In this document: positions 34,601 through 43,369 of the stretch, piece after piece
How the letters are laid out: each line of letters starts with the position of its first letter
Numbering within the stretch: position 1 is the first letter of the stretch
Source: Actinoplanes lobatus
Lineage (GTDB): Bacteria > Actinomycetota > Actinomycetes > Mycobacteriales > Micromonosporaceae
Direction of reading: 5' to 3'
Assembly: GCF_014205215.1 (NCBI RefSeq)
Contig: NZ_JACHNC010000001.1
Location: forward strand, 4,965,001-5,029,000
Length of the DNA stretch: 64,000 nucleotides
The notes under the pieces: model-generated
Databases searched by the model: none
What the model saw: the letters and a program-made list of their open reading frames with translations, nothing else
What the model was told of the DNA's origin: nothing
Translations under genes and position numbers: made by a program

Positions 34601-36027
34601 CGCGTGCCCTCGCTGCCCGCATCGCGCGTGACGGTGGCCCGGTCGCCCGGCGTGGCCGCGGCCGGGAGTTCGAACCACACGGCGACACCGTCGCCGGTGT
34701 CGATGCCGGTGACGCCGCCGTGGGCGCGGACCACCTCGGCCACGATCGCGAGACCCAGGCCGAAGCCACCCGCGTACGTCCGTGCCGCGTCCGCCCGCCA
34801 GAACCGCTCGAACGCCCGCCCCGCCGCCTCGGCCGTCATCCCGGGCCCCTGATCGGCGACGGTGACCCGGACACGGTCGCCGTTCGCGCTCACCGTGATC
34901 TGCGCCGGGGTGCCGGGCGGGGTGTGTGCGCGGACGTTGCCGAGCAGGTTGGCCAGAACCCGGCGCAAGGTGCCCTCGTCGCCGGCGACCGTCACCGGGG
35001 CGATGACCCGCACGGTCAGTGGACGGTCCGGTTCGGCGGCGCGGGCGTGGGTGACCGCGTCGTGGACGAGCACGGCCAGGTCGACCGGTTCGCGCCGGGC
35101 CGGCGGCTCGGACTCCAGCCGGGCCAGGTAGAGCAGTCCGTCGACGAGGACACCCATCCGGCTGGATGCCTCCTCGAGGCGGCCCAGCACGTCGGGCCGG
35201 GCGGCCAGGTCGACCGCACCGCCGCGGATGAGCTGGAGGTAGCCGCTGATCGAGGTGAGCGGGGTGCGCAGCTCGTGCGACGCGTCCGCCACGAAGGTGC
35301 GCATCACGGCCATGCTGGTCTGAATCCGGGTGAGCATGCCGTCGACCGCCACCGAGAGCCGGCCCACCTCGGTCCGGGCCGCGGGGCTGCCCGGTTCCGG
35401 GGCGCCGACCCGCCGGTCCAGGTCGCCGTCGGCGATCGCTCCGGCGATGGCGGCGATCTCCTCGAGCGGGCGCAGCCGGCGGATCACCAGCCAGCGGGCC
35501 AGTACGGTGAGCAGCGTCAGCACCGTGACGGCGGTGAACGCGGCGGTCGTGGCGAGCCGGGTGACGGCGTCCCGGACCGGGGCCAGCGGCAGGCCGATCA
35601 GCATCGTCCCGTTGACGCCCCGAACGACCCGGACCCGGTAGGCGCCGCGCACGGTCTGCGGGCCCGGAACGGCGGGATCGGCGCCGTCCAGCAGCGGTTC
35701 GGCCGGCAGCGGGGTGCCGCCGTCCAGGCGGACCGTGAGCCCGTCGGCGCGACGGAACTCGATCAGATAGTCGGTGACGGGCGTTGCCGAGTCCGGGCCT
35801 TGTTCGGGTACCGGCGCGGCCCCTTCCCGGACCAGGGCCACCGCCGCGGCGAGCCGGTCGTCGATGCGCTCCAGCAGGTACGCCCGCAGCGCCAGCGCCG
35901 CGGTCAGCCAGGTGATCGCCAGCGCCGCCGCGGTCAGCCCGGTCACCCCGGCGACCAGCGAGAACCGAAGAGGCCGGGCGGAGGCGATGGAGGGCCGGTC
36001 ATCGGCGACCGGGGTGTGCGCGCTCAT
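34597..36027 (-). CDS. Sensor histidine kinase (intact)
   Basis: The 476-residue kinase has two membrane helices around an outside domain, a HAMP linker (RRLRPLEEIAAIAGAIADGD), an intact H-box (FVADASHELRTPLTSISGY), N-box (LLGNVRAHTPP), G1 (VADQGPGM), and F and G2 boxes (ERFWRAD, GFGLGLAIV). No response regulator is adjacent, which is unusual for this OmpR-partner type. Overlap with the MMPL gene suggests it regulates or accompanies that pump. Confidence 0.9.
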   Translation of the reverse strand: MSAHTPVADDRPSIASARPLRFSLVAGVTGLTAAALAITWLTAALALRAYLLERIDDRLAAAVALVREGAAPVPEQGPDSATPVTDYLIEFRRADGLTVRLDGGTPLPAEPLLDGADPAVPGPQTVRGAYRVRVVRGVNGTMLIGLPLAPVRDAVTRLATTAAFTAVTVLTLLTVLARWLVIRRLRPLEEIAAIAGAIADGDLDRRVGAPEPGSPAARTEVGRLSVAVDGMLTRIQTSMAVMRTFVADASHELRTPLTSISGYLQLIRGGAVDLAARPDVLGRLEEASSRMGVLVDGLLYLARLESEPPARREPVDLAVLVHDAVTHARAAEPDRPLTVRVIAPVTVAGDEGTLRRVLANLLGNVRAHTPPGTPAQITVSANGDRVRVTVADQGPGMTAEAAGRAFERFWRADAARTYAGGFGLGLAIVAEVVRAHGGVTGIDTGDGVAVWFELPAAATPGDRATVTRDAGSEGTR

Positions 36028-36077
36028 GGTGCCGTCATCAGAGCACGCTTAATTGAGAGATCGATGAGAGCCGGAGG

Positions 36078-36335
36078 TCAGCGCTCCCGGCGGTGGCGTG
36101 CGATCAGGATGACGGCGATGACCGCGGCGAACACGTCGACCGTGATGATCACACCAGGCCACCCGAAAAGTATCATCACCGGCGGAACCAGGACGAACAG
36201 GGCGACGCAGAGGGCGAAGACGATCGGGAACCGGACCTCGGACTCCGGCGCGGCCATCCGCGCGGCGAACTCGGGGTCGGCTTCGAGCTCGCTCTCCAGC
36301 TCGGCGAGGGTCCGCCGATCATCATCGCTCAGCAT
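36078..36335 (-). CDS. DUF3040 small membrane protein
   Basis: The 85-residue protein starts MLSDDDRRTLAELESELEAD, the DUF3040 N-terminal motif (LSxxExRxLxxIExxL), and has two membrane helices before a basic end RHRRER. The family is widespread in actinomycetes with no assigned function. It lies 50 bp upstream of the histidine kinase on the same strand. Confidence 0.85.
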   Translation of the reverse strand: MLSDDDRRTLAELESELEADPEFAARMAAPESEVRFPIVFALCVALFVLVPPVMILFGWPGVIITVDVFAAVIAVILIARHRRER

Positions 36336-36409
36336 CGATTCCCCTCCAGGCCCGCCTGATACCCGGCTGCCGCGGGTCTAAACCGGCTGGAACAGGGAAT
36401 TCAGCGGAC

Positions 36410-36568
36410 ATGAAAAATCAGCGCGAACCGGAAGAGAAGAAGCCCGAGGACATGCCCCGTCATCCGGCGGCACGTCCCCGGGCCGAGGCGGACCGTGAGC
36501 TGGTCCCGCCCGACGAGCCGCTCACCGGAGCCGCGGGACCAGACCCGAGGGGCCGAGGAGGGCGGTGA
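36410..36568 (+). CDS. Possible 52-residue charged protein
   Basis: A short frame begins MKNQREPEEKKPEDMPRH and ends in a Gly/Arg tail. About 80% of codons end in G or C, in line with real genes here. The product would be disordered and highly charged. The last 47 bp overlap the 3' end of the convergent M20 gene. There is only a weak ribosome site. The rest of the 186-bp gap holds nothing I recognise. Confidence 0.4.
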   Translation: MKNQREPEEKKPEDMPRHPAARPRAEADRELVPPDEPLTGAAGPDPRGRGGR

Positions 36569-37634
36569 GCAGGGCGGTCCGTTCGGCCATGCCGTCGGCC
36601 GACACCCATTCGGTACGGGCGTGCGCACCGCCGCCGCGGGGCGCCAGCCCGTCCACGGTGGGCCGCCCCAGCGCGCCGGTGGTGTTGGTGTCCGCCGCGC
36701 CGTCGGCCGGACGGCCGTCCAGGGTCTGCCCGAGGCCGGCGGCGATGCCCCGGATCCGGTCCAGCAGCTGGGCCCCGGCGTGGTCGGGCCGCCAGGTGGG
36801 CCGGTGCGACAGCAGCCGCGCCGACACGGTCGCCCGCTCCCGGACCGGCCGTAGCGCCCGCAGTTCGCCGAGCAGCGCCTCCTCGTCGGCCGGGTCGGAG
36901 AACCGCAGCCCCAGGTCGGCGTGCGCCCGGCCGGCCACCACGTTGGTCCGGCCGCCGCCGGCGATCGTCCCGGTGTTCAGCAGCACCGGCCGCCGCTCCG
37001 CCACCGTCCGGACGTGGATCAGCTGGTCGACCAGCTCGTCGATGGCGTTGGCCCCGGCGCCCGGGTCCAGTGCGGCGTGCGCCTCCACCCCGGTCACCTC
37101 GATCCGGGCCCGGGTGCTGCCCCGGCGGCCCGTCTTCAGGTCGCCGCCCGGGTGCGGCGGCTCCAGGCCGAGCACCACCGCGGCCCGCCCGGCCTCGGCG
37201 CGCACCAGGTCTCCGGCGCTGGGCGAGCCGATCTCCTCGTCGGCGACGACGATCACCCGTACCTCGGGATGGTCCTGATCCTTGATCTCGGCCGCCGCCG
37301 CGAGAAGCGCGACGAGACCGGCCTTGGTGTCGTAGACGCCGGGGCCGCGCACCACGTCACCCTCCACCGACCAGGGCATGGTGGCGAGCGTGCCGACCGG
37401 CCACACGGTGTCGTAGTGGGACAGCAGCAGGATCGGCGGGCCGGCGATGCCGCGGGCGGGCAGGTTCCAGAGCAGGTGGTCGCCGGTCGGGTGCGGCTCG
37501 CGGGCGGTCGTGAAACCGGCCCGCCCGGCGTCCGCCTCCAGCGTCCCGGCCAGGGCGGCCAGCGAGCGGGCATCCCCGGTGGGTGACTCGAGGACCGTGT
37601 ACCGGTGCAGCGCTTCGAGCTCGGGTGACGGCAT
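36522..37634 (-). CDS. M20 family metallo-hydrolase (carboxypeptidase G2-like; likely N-acyl amino acid hydrolase)
   Basis: The 370-residue enzyme has the M20 metal site: LLLSHYDTVWPVG (first His and Asp), GPGVYDTKAG (bridging Asp) and VVADEEIGSPSA (catalytic Glu pair), plus the dimerisation-domain His in EAHAALDPGAGANA. The distal ligand is within GGGAHARTEW. M20 members include desuccinylases and acyl-amino-acid hydrolases. It is divergent from the acetyltransferase-racemase operon with 96 bp between. That context suggests it removes the acyl group from N-succinyl-L-amino acids. Confidence 0.85.
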   Translation of the reverse strand: MPSPELEALHRYTVLESPTGDARSLAALAGTLEADAGRAGFTTAREPHPTGDHLLWNLPARGIAGPPILLLSHYDTVWPVGTLATMPWSVEGDVVRGPGVYDTKAGLVALLAAAAEIKDQDHPEVRVIVVADEEIGSPSAGDLVRAEAGRAAVVLGLEPPHPGGDLKTGRRGSTRARIEVTGVEAHAALDPGAGANAIDELVDQLIHVRTVAERRPVLLNTGTIAGGGRTNVVAGRAHADLGLRFSDPADEEALLGELRALRPVRERATVSARLLSHRPTWRPDHAGAQLLDRIRGIAAGLGQTLDGRPADGAADTNTTGALGRPTVDGLAPRGGGAHARTEWVSADGMAERTALLTALLGPSGLVPRLR

Positions 37635-37730
37635 ATGCGAACGCTAAGTTGCCGCTACAGCGTTGTCAACGAGCGATGATGTTGCAAGGATGGCGTTTAT
37701 ACGTTCCCTATCTTTATCCGGAGGTACGGC

Positions 37731-38405
37731 ATGGAGCTGTCGGTGCGGGAGCTCGACGGGCTCGCCGAGTGGACTGCGGCGGCCCGCCTCTACCGGACGG
37801 TCTTCGGCTACGAGGAGCCGGAGTACGGGTTGAGCCCCCGCCTGCTGGCCGCCCTCCGGGAGAACTCCGGCTCGGTGATCGGCGCCCTCGGCCCGTCCGG
37901 CGGCCTGGTCGGCTTCTGCTTCGGCTTCTCCGCTGTCGACGCCGGCGAGGTCTACCACTACTCGCAGGCCGCCGTCGTCGCTCCCGAGGCTCAGGGCCTC
38001 GGCGTCGGCCGCCTGCTCAAACAGGCGCAGGCCGACGTGGCGCGCGGCACGGGGGCGCGCACCATGCGGTGGACCTTCGATCCGTACGCGCTGCGCAACG
38101 CCCACTTCAACCTGGCCGTGCTGGGCGCCACCGGGGTGAGGTTCCTGCCCGACTACTACGGTGGCGACACCGACCGGATCCTGGTCAGCTGGGACCTGTG
38201 GCACGCCCGCAAGTCCGGCGTCCCCGGCCCGCCCGTGCGGACCCCGGCCGACCCGCGGTTCGCCGCGCCGTCGCTGTCCGACCGGGCCCGGCTGCGCGCG
38301 AGCCTCCAGGAACGGTTCGCGTCCGGCGGCCGTCTGGTCGGTGTCGCCCGGGTGCCGGGGGACGCGGACCGGGTCGTCTACACGTTCGAGAATGCCGAAC
38401 TGTGA
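37731..38405 (+). CDS. GNAT-family acyltransferase (predicted amino acid N-succinyltransferase)
   Basis: The 224-residue protein has GNAT motif A (AAVVAPEAQGLGVGRLLKQA) and motif B further on (NAHFNLAVLGATGVRFLPDYY), with a longer C-terminal part. Members of this clade sit next to NSAR/OSBS racemases and succinylate D-amino acids in characterised cases. The start is clear: ATCCGGAGG lies 7 bp before the ATG. It leads an overlapping three-gene operon. An upstream AT-rich patch in the divergent spacer may hold both promoters. Confidence 0.8.
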   Translation: MELSVRELDGLAEWTAAARLYRTVFGYEEPEYGLSPRLLAALRENSGSVIGALGPSGGLVGFCFGFSAVDAGEVYHYSQAAVVAPEAQGLGVGRLLKQAQADVARGTGARTMRWTFDPYALRNAHFNLAVLGATGVRFLPDYYGGDTDRILVSWDLWHARKSGVPGPPVRTPADPRFAAPSLSDRARLRASLQERFASGGRLVGVARVPGDADRVVYTFENAEL

Positions 38406-39046
38406 CGAGCCCGCGTTCCACCCCGTCCGAACGGTTCGACCGCAACGTGCAGCGCCGCTCCGCCCAGGTGCTCAAGCAGCGTGTCCTGGAGCAGCAGCGC
38501 ACCGAGTTCGAGAAGGCGCTCGCCTGGGCCGCCGAACAGGACGCCATCGAACGGGCCGCCGCCCTGATCGTGTCGGCCCGCCGGCGCTACCTGATCGGGC
38601 ACGGCAAGTCGCTCAGCTACGCCTCGATGCTGGCGGTCGACCTGAGCGCCGGGCTGTCCGGCGTGCATCTGGTCGACGGCGCCTCGGCCCGGCCGCTCGA
38701 CGTGCTCAGCGACATCCGGCAGGGCGACCTGCTGATCGCCGTGTCCATGTCCCGCTACCGCCGGGAGACCGTGGACGTGGCGTCGGCGTACGCGCGGCGC
38801 GGCGGCGACCTGGTGCTGATCACCGACGCCGACGACACCCCGCTGTCCGCCCACGCCACGGCCGGCATCGTGATCGGCGCCGAGAGCGCGTCGTACGCGA
38901 ACTCGCCCACCTCGGTCGTGCTCGCCCTGCACCTGCTCGCCACCCTGACCATCGCCAGCTCCAAGGGGGCCGGCCGCCGCCTGCGCGACCGTGACGACCT
39001 CGCCGCGGAACTGGGCCTCTACACCGGGGACACGGACGAGACATGA
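38402..39046 (+). CDS. SIS-domain protein related to RpiR/MurR regulators, without HTH
   Basis: The 214-residue protein contains one SIS fold (YLIGHGKSLSYASMLAVDLS, then GDLLIAVSMSRYRRETVDVA and SYANSPTSVVLALHLL), as in the effector half of RpiR regulators. The usual N-terminal helix-turn-helix is absent; a short helical stretch (SAQVLKQRVLEQQ) takes its place. GTG 38402 overlaps the GNAT stop and the 3' end overlaps the racemase start, so it belongs to the module. Sugar-phosphate isomerase or ligand-sensor roles are both possible. Confidence 0.7.
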   Translation: MTSPRSTPSERFDRNVQRRSAQVLKQRVLEQQRTEFEKALAWAAEQDAIERAAALIVSARRRYLIGHGKSLSYASMLAVDLSAGLSGVHLVDGASARPLDVLSDIRQGDLLIAVSMSRYRRETVDVASAYARRGGDLVLITDADDTPLSAHATAGIVIGAESASYANSPTSVVLALHLLATLTIASSKGAGRRLRDRDDLAAELGLYTGDTDET

Positions 39047-40155
39047 TGCGGATCGAGAAGGTGGAGCTGCGCCGGGTCCGGCTGCCGCTGGTGCACCGGT
39101 TCCAGACCAGCTCCCACGCCAAACGGGAGCTGGAGCACATCCTCGTCACCCTCACCGGTACGGACGGGGCCGTCGGCTGGGGTGAGATCGCCTCGCCGAG
39201 CGGGCCGTTCTACTCCGCCGAGACGGTGGACAGCTGCTGGGCGGTGGCCCGCACGTTCCTGGCGCCGCTCGTGCTGGCCGCGGAGTGGGAGCATCCGTCC
39301 GAGCTGGCGGCCGCGATGGCGAAGGTGCGGGGGAACCATTTCGCGCGGGCCGGGTTCGACATGGCGGGCTGGGCACTGTGGTCGCGCGCGATGGGCGTAC
39401 CCCTCTCGAAAGCTCTCGGGGGTGAGCGGGCGAAGGTCGAAGCCGGTGTGTCGCTCGGCATCGAACCCACCATCGACGACCTGCTCGCCCAGGTCGGGGC
39501 CCGGGTGGCCGAGGGGTACCGGCGGGTGAAGCTGAAGATCGCACCGGGCTGGGACGTCGAGCCGGTCCGCGCGGTCCGTGCCGCCTTCCCCTCCGTGCCG
39601 GTGCACGTGGACGCCAATGGGGCCTATCTTTTTGATGATTGCGCGATCTTCGAGGAGTTGGACAGGCTCGGCCTGCTGATGATCGAGCAGCCGTTCGCCC
39701 CGCGCGCTCTGGTCGACCACGCCGCGCTGCAAGCCGTCCTGAAGACGCCGATCTGCCTGGACGAGTCGGTCGAGGAGGTGGACGACCTGGTCACCGCGCT
39801 GCGGCTGGGCGCCGGGCGGATCCTCAACATCAAGGTCTCCCGGATGGGCGGGCTCACCCCCGCGGTCCGCGCCCACGATCTGGCCGTCGCCCACGACGTG
39901 CCGGTGTGGTGCGGCGGCATGCACGAGTTCGGGATCGGCCGGGCCGCGAACGTGGCGCTCAGCTCGCTGCCCGGCTTCACCCTGCCGTCGGACGTCTCCG
40001 GCTCGGACAAGTACTACGCCCGGGACGTCACCTGCGAGCCGGTCGTCTGCGACGGCGGGTTCGTCGAGGTGCCCTCCGCGCCCGGTCTGGGCTGGGAGGC
40101 CGACCTGGACTTCCTCGAATCGCGGACGACCGGCCGGGAGACGGTCAGCCCTTGA
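39043..40155 (+). CDS. N-succinylamino acid racemase / o-succinylbenzoate synthase family enzyme
   Basis: The 370-residue enolase-superfamily protein has the catalytic KxK (RRVKLKIAPG, residues about 163-165), metal ligands Asp in HVDANGAY, Glu in MIEQPFAP and Asp in CLDESVEE, and the second-side Lys in NIKVSRMGG. The arginine after that Lys is typical of the NSAR/OSBS subfamily. With the GNAT and M20 genes next door and no menaquinone genes in view, N-succinylamino acid racemisation is more likely than menaquinone synthesis. Its end overlaps the lysyl-oxidase-like gene by 11 bp. Confidence 0.85.
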   Translation: MMRIEKVELRRVRLPLVHRFQTSSHAKRELEHILVTLTGTDGAVGWGEIASPSGPFYSAETVDSCWAVARTFLAPLVLAAEWEHPSELAAAMAKVRGNHFARAGFDMAGWALWSRAMGVPLSKALGGERAKVEAGVSLGIEPTIDDLLAQVGARVAEGYRRVKLKIAPGWDVEPVRAVRAAFPSVPVHVDANGAYLFDDCAIFEELDRLGLLMIEQPFAPRALVDHAALQAVLKTPICLDESVEEVDDLVTALRLGAGRILNIKVSRMGGLTPAVRAHDLAVAHDVPVWCGGMHEFGIGRAANVALSSLPGFTLPSDVSGSDKYYARDVTCEPVVCDGGFVEVPSAPGLGWEADLDFLESRTTGRETVSP

Positions 40156-41626
40156 TGCCGTGGACCGCCGGCACGGTGAGGGTGCGCTTCTTCGGCGTGC
40201 CACCCAGCACGATCCTGCGGAGCGCGGTGTTGTTGCCGGTGGTCAGCTCGCCCAGACGGTTGCTGGGGTTCGCCTTCACCTGGATGTAGTAGGTGCCGTT
40301 CGGCAGGTTCGTGATGTCGAACGACTGGCCGGGCCGGTCCTGGGTGTAGGTGTCGCCGTTGCCGATGTCCAGCACCTCACGCACCGCCACCACGGTGTTC
40401 GCCCCGCACGAGGTCTCCAGCGAGGTGTTCTCCGGCCGCCACTTCGCGCCCGCGATCGTGTAGTCGACCGCGTCCGTGTTGGCCAGGCAGAACGCCTCCT
40501 TGCCACTGCGCACCGCCAGCTTCTTGTCACTCTTCAGCAGCGTGTACTGCGCGAAGTCGGTGAAGTGCCAGTGCTTGTGGCCCTCCCGGTCGTCCCACTC
40601 CATGGTGCCGGCCGGCCGGGACCCGACCTGCTTGCCGTGTGCGTCGAAGAAGTACTGGTACGCGTCCATCAGATCCGTTCCGGTACGCCGGAAGCCGTCC
40701 ACCACCAGCGGGGACGTGCCGGCGTTCCAGACCGTGGCGCCGAAGTTCACGTACCACTTGCCGCCCTCCTGCGAGAGGCTGATGCCCCAGGCCGGCAGCG
40801 ACCGCAGATCCGGCTTCGGGCCGGCCTTCGGCGCCGCCTTGAGGACCGTGGGCCGGCTCGCCGCCGCGCGGAACTCGGGCAGCCGGTCGGAGACCTGACC
40901 GTGCGCCTCGTGACCGCCGGCCAGCGACTTGTCCGCATCCGGCTTGACGTCGACGACGTTCAGCGCGACCTTGGCGGTGGCGCTCTTCGCCGGGATGCCG
41001 AACATCTTCCGGTACGCCGGGTTCACCGTCGCCGTGGCCGTGTACTTCCCGGCCTTCACGTTCTTCAGCGTGGCCGCCGACCGCGGCTGGTCGGTGATCG
41101 CGGCGTTCCAGCCGGCCTGCACACCCCAGACCGCGCCCAGCGTGAACGGATTCTCGCCACCGCACCCCAACGGGTACGGGTTGGTCGCCGGAGCGGTCGG
41201 CCGGGTGCGCGCCGACTGGTCCGAGTTCCCGCAGAACCCCGTCCGGTACGTCGCGACCGTCTTCCCCTTGGCGTCGGCGATCGTGATCGTGGTGAAGTCC
41301 TTGAGCCCGGTGAAGTCCTTGACCGTCCCGGCCGGAAGCTTCACCCAGGTGCGCTTGCCCTTCTTGACTACGCTGCGGTGCGCGACGATCGGCTTGTCGT
41401 AACCGGTCCTCCTGGCCAGGATCACCAGCGGGTCCTTGCCGGCGATCACGTGCAGGCCCAGGTTGAAGGACAGATAGACGTCGTCGCCGTCGACGTACCG
41501 CTCCGCCGTGACCGTCCTGCTCGCGGCCACCAGCGTCACCGGAGTCGGGGCGGCCGCCGCCTCGGCCACCCCGGCGCTCGCCAGCACCACGGCACAGGCC
41601 GCGATGATCGCGATTGTCCTCTTCAT
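40145..41626 (-). CDS. Secreted lysyl oxidase-like copper protein
   Basis: The 493-residue precursor has a signal peptide (KRTIAIIAACAVVLASAGVAEA). The C-terminal 220 residues match the lysyl oxidase domain: WDDREGHKHWHFTDFAQYTL supplies the copper-binding HxHxH-type histidines, followed by REVLDIGNGDTYTQ and LPNGTYYIQVKANPSNRL. The N-terminal 250 residues look like beta-sandwich repeats. Lysyl oxidases deaminate lysine side chains and, with LTQ cofactor, cross-link proteins; bacterial members are poorly studied. GGAGGAAAG lies 6 bp before the ATG. Confidence 0.85.
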   Translation of the reverse strand: MKRTIAIIAACAVVLASAGVAEAAAAPTPVTLVAASRTVTAERYVDGDDVYLSFNLGLHVIAGKDPLVILARRTGYDKPIVAHRSVVKKGKRTWVKLPAGTVKDFTGLKDFTTITIADAKGKTVATYRTGFCGNSDQSARTRPTAPATNPYPLGCGGENPFTLGAVWGVQAGWNAAITDQPRSAATLKNVKAGKYTATATVNPAYRKMFGIPAKSATAKVALNVVDVKPDADKSLAGGHEAHGQVSDRLPEFRAAASRPTVLKAAPKAGPKPDLRSLPAWGISLSQEGGKWYVNFGATVWNAGTSPLVVDGFRRTGTDLMDAYQYFFDAHGKQVGSRPAGTMEWDDREGHKHWHFTDFAQYTLLKSDKKLAVRSGKEAFCLANTDAVDYTIAGAKWRPENTSLETSCGANTVVAVREVLDIGNGDTYTQDRPGQSFDITNLPNGTYYIQVKANPSNRLGELTTGNNTALRRIVLGGTPKKRTLTVPAVHGIKG

Positions 41627-41721
41627 GATCTTTCCTCCCCCTTGAACAGCTTTCGTGGCTATCTCACCCGGAATGCTGTGAAGCCGCTGTGAAGCGGGGA
41701 GGTTTGGCGTGAACCGGGGAC

Positions 41722-42522
41722 TCAGCCGCCGAAGGCGGCCTTCACCTCGGCCGGGGTGAGTCCCTGAGCCCGGAACCCCGTGGTCCCCGTCTCCAGCAAC
41801 TCCCGGGCCGCGTCCCGGACCGCCCCGTAAGCCGCCCAGGCCAGCGCCCCGCCCACCGAGACCCGCCGGACCCCGAGCTTGCCCAGCTCCGGCACGCTGG
41901 GCGCACCCGGCAGAACGAGCACGTTCACCGGCGCCCGAACGGCGGCGACCACCCGCTCGATGTCCCCGATGGCCTTCACCCCGGGCGCGAACAGCACGTC
42001 GGCCCCCGCGTCCCGGTAGGCCACCAGCCGATCGATCGTGTCGTCGAGATCCCCGGCCCCGTAGAGATGGTTCTCGGCGCGGGCGGTCACCACCACCCCG
42101 TGCCGCCGGGCGGCCTCCACCGCGGCCCCGACCCGCTCGACACCGACCGCCAGCGACTCCACCGCCCCGGCCACCGGGTCGTAGTCCTCGATCGACAGCC
42201 CCGAAGCCCCGGCCTCCGCCAGCAGATCCACGGTCTCCGCGATCCCCCCGGCGGTCTCCGCGAACAGCCGCTCCGAGTCCACACTCACCGGAACCCCGGC
42301 CCCCGCCGTCATCGCCGCGACATGGGCCACCAGCTCATCCCTGGTGACCTGCTGATCCAGCTTCCCCAGGGTGGCCGCCAGCCCCGACGACGTGGTGGCC
42401 AGAGCGGGGAACCCGGCCCCCTCCAGCACCCGTGCCGACCCCACGTCGAACGCGTTGGCGATCACGAAGGTCCCGGCCGAGTGGAGTTCCCGAAAATGCT
42501 TCCGAAGCGAATCCATGCCCAT
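41722..42522 (-). CDS. Isocitrate lyase / PEP mutase family protein
   Basis: The 266-residue TIM-barrel protein has FVIANAFDVGSARVLEGAG at the start, PVSVDSERLFAET where the family has DxDxGYG, GLSIEDYDP for the ED pair, and VVTARAENHLYG. The lyase cysteine motif KKCGH is absent, so isocitrate lyase activity is unlikely. Carboxyphosphonoenolpyruvate-mutase-like actinomycete proteins share this layout. Its start lies 20 bp downstream of the NmrA-like gene on the same strand, giving a two-gene unit. Confidence 0.82.
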   Translation of the reverse strand: MGMDSLRKHFRELHSAGTFVIANAFDVGSARVLEGAGFPALATTSSGLAATLGKLDQQVTRDELVAHVAAMTAGAGVPVSVDSERLFAETAGGIAETVDLLAEAGASGLSIEDYDPVAGAVESLAVGVERVGAAVEAARRHGVVVTARAENHLYGAGDLDDTIDRLVAYRDAGADVLFAPGVKAIGDIERVVAAVRAPVNVLVLPGAPSVPELGKLGVRRVSVGGALAWAAYGAVRDAARELLETGTTGFRAQGLTPAEVKAAFGG

Positions 42523-42542
42523 CACCCTGGCACACCCCCGGA

Positions 42543-43208
42543 TCAGTCGAAGATGGAGATCCGGGTGCGGTGGTGGCGGGGGTTCTCGATCTCGTCGAGG
42601 GCCGCCACCGCCAGGTCGGCATAGGAGAGGGTCGAGCCGGTCGCGGTCGCGGTCTCGCCGCCGGTGCGGTAGCGGCCGGTCCGGTGAGCCGCGGCGTCCA
42701 GCTGGGCCGGTGGGGTGAGCATCAGCCAGTCGACCGGAGTGTCCGCGGCGCGGAGGTGTTCCAGACCGGCGGTGTGGGCGAGGGCGAACGGGCGGAACTC
42801 GGCGGGCAGGACGGCCGGATCGTCGAGGAGCAGCCCGCCGTCGGCGGAACGCAGGTTGACGAACAGGCCGATCAGGACCAGACGCGGTACGCCCGCCGCG
42901 GCCAGCCCGGTGAGCAGGGCCTCGTCGGCGGTGACGAACCACTTCTCGTCCAGGTTGCCGAGGGCCGCCAGCTCCTCGGGGCCGGAGGCGGGGGAGACCG
43001 CGTTGACCACGGCGTCGTGGCCGCGGACGAGGTCGGCGATGGCGGCGGCGTCCTGGACGTCGCCCTGGACGACGCGGTCGGCGGCGAGGGCGGGATGGCG
43101 GGCCGGGTCGCGGACGACCCCGGTCACCCGGTGGCCGCGGCGGTGCGCCTCGGCGGTCATGGCGCGGCCGGCCCGGCCGCCTGCTCCGAAGATGACGATG
43201 CTGGTCAT
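42543..43208 (-). CDS. NAD(P)-binding NmrA/atypical SDR protein
   Basis: The 221-residue protein has an N-terminal cofactor loop IVIFGAGGRAGRAMTAEA, an acidic DVQDAAAIADLV segment and VVNAVSPASG, as in NmrA-like reductases and redox sensors. The usual YxxxK pair is not evident, so it may be a sensor or an atypical reductase. It probably shares a transcript with the downstream ICL/PEP-mutase-like gene. No regulator is nearby. Confidence 0.82.
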   Translation of the reverse strand: MTSIVIFGAGGRAGRAMTAEAHRRGHRVTGVVRDPARHPALAADRVVQGDVQDAAAIADLVRGHDAVVNAVSPASGPEELAALGNLDEKWFVTADEALLTGLAAAGVPRLVLIGLFVNLRSADGGLLLDDPAVLPAEFRPFALAHTAGLEHLRAADTPVDWLMLTPPAQLDAAAHRTGRYRTGGETATATGSTLSYADLAVAALDEIENPRHHRTRISIFD

Positions 43209-43369
43209 GGCGCGGACGCTAATCGACGGGGGTCTGGTTACCGCAACGAAACCGGCGCCTATGGTTGCTGACCGGGCCTTGAACTACGGAATCGTCGGCT
43301 GTTCAGGCGTCAAGGCGGCCGGCGCGGCCGGCCGCTCGCGCCGCCCAGCAGGGCCGGGCCGGAGGCCCG

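Noticed and set aside
39043..40155. MenC (o-succinylbenzoate synthase) in menaquinone synthesis
   Set aside because: No other menaquinone genes are in view and the gene overlaps a GNAT/SIS operon with a divergent M20 hydrolase, which fits N-succinylamino acid racemase better; dual activity is still possible.
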